From CAVSMC01 sp963728935 (GTDB lineage: Bacteria; Pseudomonadota; Gammaproteobacteria; Burkholderiales; Casimicrobiaceae), in NCBI GenBank assembly GCA_963728935.1, contig CAVSMC010000002.1, positions 124,001-188,000 on the forward strand: a DNA stretch of 64,000 bases. Reading direction: 5' to 3'. Below, piece after piece: positions 61,679 through 64,000 of this stretch (position 1 is the stretch's first letter; each line of letters starts with the position of its first letter). The position numbers and the translations under genes were made by a program. The notes under the pieces are model-generated. The model made no database searches, was not told the origin of the DNA, and saw nothing but the letters and a program-made list of their open reading frames with translations.

Positions 61679-62650
61679 CTACCACTCGTGTGGCAGGTTC
61701 GGCCGATCGCTAATCACGATCGCGGAAGGCCCCGCGCTTAGAGCAACGCTCGCGGTTCGCCTGTACGTTGAGGTGTCGATGACAGACACTTCCTTCGAAA
61801 GGCGGCTCGCGACGTACAGCTTGCTGCCGTCAGCCGTGAACGCCATGTGCGACGGACCCGCCCCGACCTCCACGCTCGCGACGAACGTGTTCGACCTGGC
61901 ATCGAACACGTCTACCCGTCCTGCGTTGTCGGCGCTGACGAAGAGGCGCTTGCCGTCCGGGTGCGCGGCGACTTCCTCGGGTCTCCGCGGCGATTTGACG
62001 CGCCCAACCACCGCTCGACGCGAAACGTCGATGGCGACGATCTCGTCCGAGCCGGCAACCGCAACATATGCGCGGGAGGCGTCAGGAAGAAAGGCAATAC
62101 CTGCGGGACCGCGACCAACCCGGATCGACTTGATTATTGCGCCCTTGGCCACATCGATGACGTCGACCGAATCACCGTCCTTCGCGCTGGCATAGATCCA
62201 TCTTCCATCCGGGCTGAATACCGCATGCTCGACGTTCCTGCCGCCGATGCTTATGGTCTTCAGGACGCGCAGCGTAGGCATATCGATCAGCGCCACGGAA
62301 TTGCTGTCACCAAGCAGCACGAACAGCAACTTCCCCTTGGGACTTTGCCGAACGGCTTTCACGGAGCCCCCGAGCATCGTCCGGGCGCTGTCCTTGTCCT
62401 CAAAGAGATCGCGCTCGATGAGAGTTCCCGCCTGATGGCCAATGTAGAGTCGGGCACCATCGATCGATGCGGCAATTCCAGTTGGGTTATTGCCGACATT
62501 GAACGTCGAAGTGACCTTGTCGGTCTTCGTGTCGATGATCGACACGGTTCCGGAGCCTTCGGTGGTGATATAGGCGAACGGCTGGCTCTCTGCCGGCGAA
62601 ATGCCGAGCATCGAGACGATCATGACCATCAATGCGAGTGGCCGCGACAC
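61679..62650 (-). CDS. YVTN-type beta-propeller exported protein
   Basis: A 323-residue protein. GAGGAG lies six bases before GTG 62650; a longer open frame to 62752 was rejected. A signal peptide runs to about residue 21 (SPAESQ). The rest is seven YVTN/NHL-like blades with recurring phrases such as TGIAASIDGARLYIGHQAG, GIAFLPDASRAYVAVAGSDE and EVAAHPDGKRLFVSADN. YVTN proteins are surface or periplasmic, and this type is common beside PQQ/quinoprotein dehydrogenases. Binding partner unknown. Confidence 0.88.
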   Translation of the reverse strand: MSRPLALMVMIVSMLGISPAESQPFAYITTEGSGTVSIIDTKTDKVTSTFNVGNNPTGIAASIDGARLYIGHQAGTLIERDLFEDKDSARTMLGGSVKAVRQSPKGKLLFVLLGDSNSVALIDMPTLRVLKTISIGGRNVEHAVFSPDGRWIYASAKDGDSVDVIDVAKGAIIKSIRVGRGPAGIAFLPDASRAYVAVAGSDEIVAIDVSRRAVVGRVKSPRRPEEVAAHPDGKRLFVSADNAGRVDVFDARSNTFVASVEVGAGPSHMAFTADGSKLYVASRLSKEVSVIDTSTYRRTASVALSAGPSAIVISDRPNLPHEW

Positions 62651-62762
62651 TTTCTTCTCCTCGACTTTCGATTCCGCGCTGCGGGGATTGCAACGCGGCA
62701 AAGGAGCCAGGCCGCCGCAGACATCGCGGCGGCCCGGGAGGAGGAGCATCAACGATGCTGCC

Positions 62763-64000
62763 TTACTTCACAACTTTCACGTTCACGGTCGACGTCAGCT
62801 GCTGTTGCACGCCGTTCTGCAGAACGTTCACGTTCAGCGCCAAAGGAACAGCGTCGTCCTCGGGTATGTTGTTGTCGATATCGGCCTTGCTGAATTGCGC
62901 GACGAGATGCTTGCCGCCCGACCCGACATTTGTGGATATCGGCGAGAACAGCGTCGAGGACAGGGGCGTCTTCAGCGTGACTTCGCCGTCGACGGTGTAA
63001 CCGTCCGGAATGGCGAAGTGCGCCGTGACGACACCGTTCACGCCCGTGAACACACCGTTGGCCGAGCCGAGATTTAGCGTCTTAGGAGTGAACGTCAGCG
63101 CGCCGGGCACGTCGATGGGCACGTGGTAGGCGACGATCTTGCCGGTCGGCCGCGGATCGGTACAGTCGTTGAAGAAGTACTCGCCCGCACGGTTGAAGGT
63201 GTACTGAGCGCTCTCATCGGGATTCAGCTTGAAGTTGAACACGCCTTCGAAGAACTGCGTTGCGCAGTGCGGTTTTTGGTTGGGGAAGCTCGTGAACGTG
63301 CCGGCTCCCGGATTCAGGAACGTCACCGTCGTGCCGACGGGAACGCGCAAGAAGGTCGGATTCATGCCGCTCGTGCTTGTGCTGTCGCGTGCCGAAGCGA
63401 CGTCGTTCCTCGAGTTGCGCCCGAGGTAAACCGTATTGTTCACGGTGCTGCCTTCGACGGCGCCGCCGCTGACGGGACGGCGGATCGAGAGCGGCGCCGG
63501 CGTCGGAGCCTCGCTGCTTCCGGAGACGACATTGCCCGCAGCGTCAGTGTATTTCGCCGAACCGCCGAGCTTGAACGCCCACAGCGTATCGCCCTGCGTG
63601 AGCGAATTGCCGTAGGGAATGCCCGTGCCGCTCGCGAACACGGCGACATACTGCTCCCCGCCGATCGCGTATGTGATGGCGCCCGAGCTGATCGCGAAAC
63701 CGGTCTGGAACTTCCACAACTCCTGACCCGTCACCGCGTCCATCGCGCGCAACCAGCCGGCGGGATCGCCGATGAACAGAAGGTTGCTGGCCGTCACGAG
63801 GGGATGCTGGCCATGCGCAGCGTCGAGCCCGAAGTGGTTTCTCCACACGATCTCGCCGGTGGCTCCGTTGAGCGCCACCACGCCGCCCGTCTGGTACTGG
63901 CCCAGTGCGCGAAGACCATTACCGCCTTCGGTGCGGTCATGCGCCACATTGTTCACACCGTAGGGGATGTACACGAGTCCCGTCTTTGAACTGTACGCCT
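62763..64000 (-). CDS. PQQ-type beta-propeller protein with C-terminal cupredoxin-like domain (5' end outside window)
   Basis: The gene continues beyond 64000; about 412 codons are seen. The N-terminal visible part is the end of an eight-bladed quinoprotein propeller: SSKTGLVYIPYGVN, GGVVALNGATGEIVWRNHF, and TQGDTLWAFKLGG. After a linker comes a cupredoxin-like domain (about residue 205 on) with FLRVPVGTTVTFLNPGAGTF, PNQKPHCATQFF and FFNDCTDPRPTGKIVAYH, giving possible Cys/His copper ligands. A last beta domain ends the protein. The upstream part would carry PQQ-binding Trp/Cys-Cys residues; these cannot be seen. Fusion of a propeller with cupredoxin suggests direct electron transfer from quinoprotein to copper. 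Confidence 0.82.
   Translation of the reverse strand, partial: AYSSKTGLVYIPYGVNNVAHDRTEGGNGLRALGQYQTGGVVALNGATGEIVWRNHFGLDAAHGQHPLVTASNLLFIGDPAGWLRAMDAVTGQELWKFQTGFAISSGAITYAIGGEQYVAVFASGTGIPYGNSLTQGDTLWAFKLGGSAKYTDAAGNVVSGSSEAPTPAPLSIRRPVSGGAVEGSTVNNTVYLGRNSRNDVASARDSTSTSGMNPTFLRVPVGTTVTFLNPGAGTFTSFPNQKPHCATQFFEGVFNFKLNPDESAQYTFNRAGEYFFNDCTDPRPTGKIVAYHVPIDVPGALTFTPKTLNLGSANGVFTGVNGVVTAHFAIPDGYTVDGEVTLKTPLSSTLFSPISTNVGSGGKHLVAQFSKADIDNNIPEDDAVPLALNVNVLQNGVQQQLTSTVNVKVVK

Overview
The window is GC-rich bacterial chromosome with tightly packed operons, many 4-bp ATGA start/stop overlaps and almost every third codon position G or C. Gene content suggests an aerobic soil or water betaproteobacterium, probably Burkholderiales-like: a caa3-type oxidase, two GMC-dehydrogenase/cytochrome c modules, a bufferin (copper-buffering peptide) cluster under a SigF/NrsF pair, arsenic genes, ABC uptake systems and a PQQ enzyme. 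This assignment is inference; there is no rRNA or other marker gene.

Layout. 1-5.9 kb (+): a respiratory operon with an ActF-like quinol-oxidoreductase subunit, a small membrane protein, an SCO copper chaperone and a caa3 oxidase (CtaC with fused cytochrome c, an A2-type CtaD carrying the YSHP motif, CtaE, subunit IV). 5.9-17 kb: stress and periplasmic genes (DUF4142, a TraR/DksA zinc-finger protein, DUF3014, a membrane-anchored trehalose-6-phosphate synthase, a peptidoglycan-binding lipoprotein) around a GMC dehydrogenase operon (small subunit, flavoprotein, tri-haem cytochrome). Two sites with an identical ECF-like promoter pattern lie at 6.9 and 11.3 kb. 17.4-22 kb (-): a second GMC oxidoreductase (Tat/lipoprotein-like) with a large di-haem cytochrome c.

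22-26.7 kb: a Fic-gene scar, an ArsR-SRPBCC pair, an aromatic-ring FAD monooxygenase and a ppk1 pseudogene. 26.7-33.7 kb: the most interesting block. sigF-nrsF-HAD hydrolase-secreted protein (-) is divergent from bufA-bufB-bufC-doxX (+), which is followed by DUF302, thioredoxin and CcdA-like genes. It reads as a metal/thiol-stress island in which an ECF sigma factor probably controls a post-translationally modified cysteine peptide and periplasmic redox helpers. 33.7-35.3 kb: arsR-arsM with a scar of an ACR3 arsenite pump in front. 35.4-40.3 kb: decayed sugar-acid genes, a Spy-like protein divergent from an OmpR/EnvZ-type two-component system, and a truncated molybdate/sulfate transporter.

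40.4-55.5 kb: fadD, a gamma-glutamyltransferase converging on a complete branched-chain amino-acid-type ABC system (livK-H-M-F-G), a GAF protein, and a polyamine-type ABC operon containing a BPL-N amidotransferase-like protein. 55.5-60 kb: a gene graveyard with a frameshifted PEP-CTERM nuclease-like gene, integrase, IS3 and second Fic remnants, a methyltransferase fragment and DUF421/DUF3606. 60-64 kb (-): a PQQ beta-propeller/cupredoxin enzyme (5' end outside the window), a YVTN beta-propeller and an Asp-box (sialidase-like) propeller, all probably periplasmic.

No CRISPR array, tRNA, rRNA or intact insertion sequence was seen. Starts were chosen from Shine-Dalgarno spacing, family length and overlap with the upstream gene; several differ from the longest open frame.
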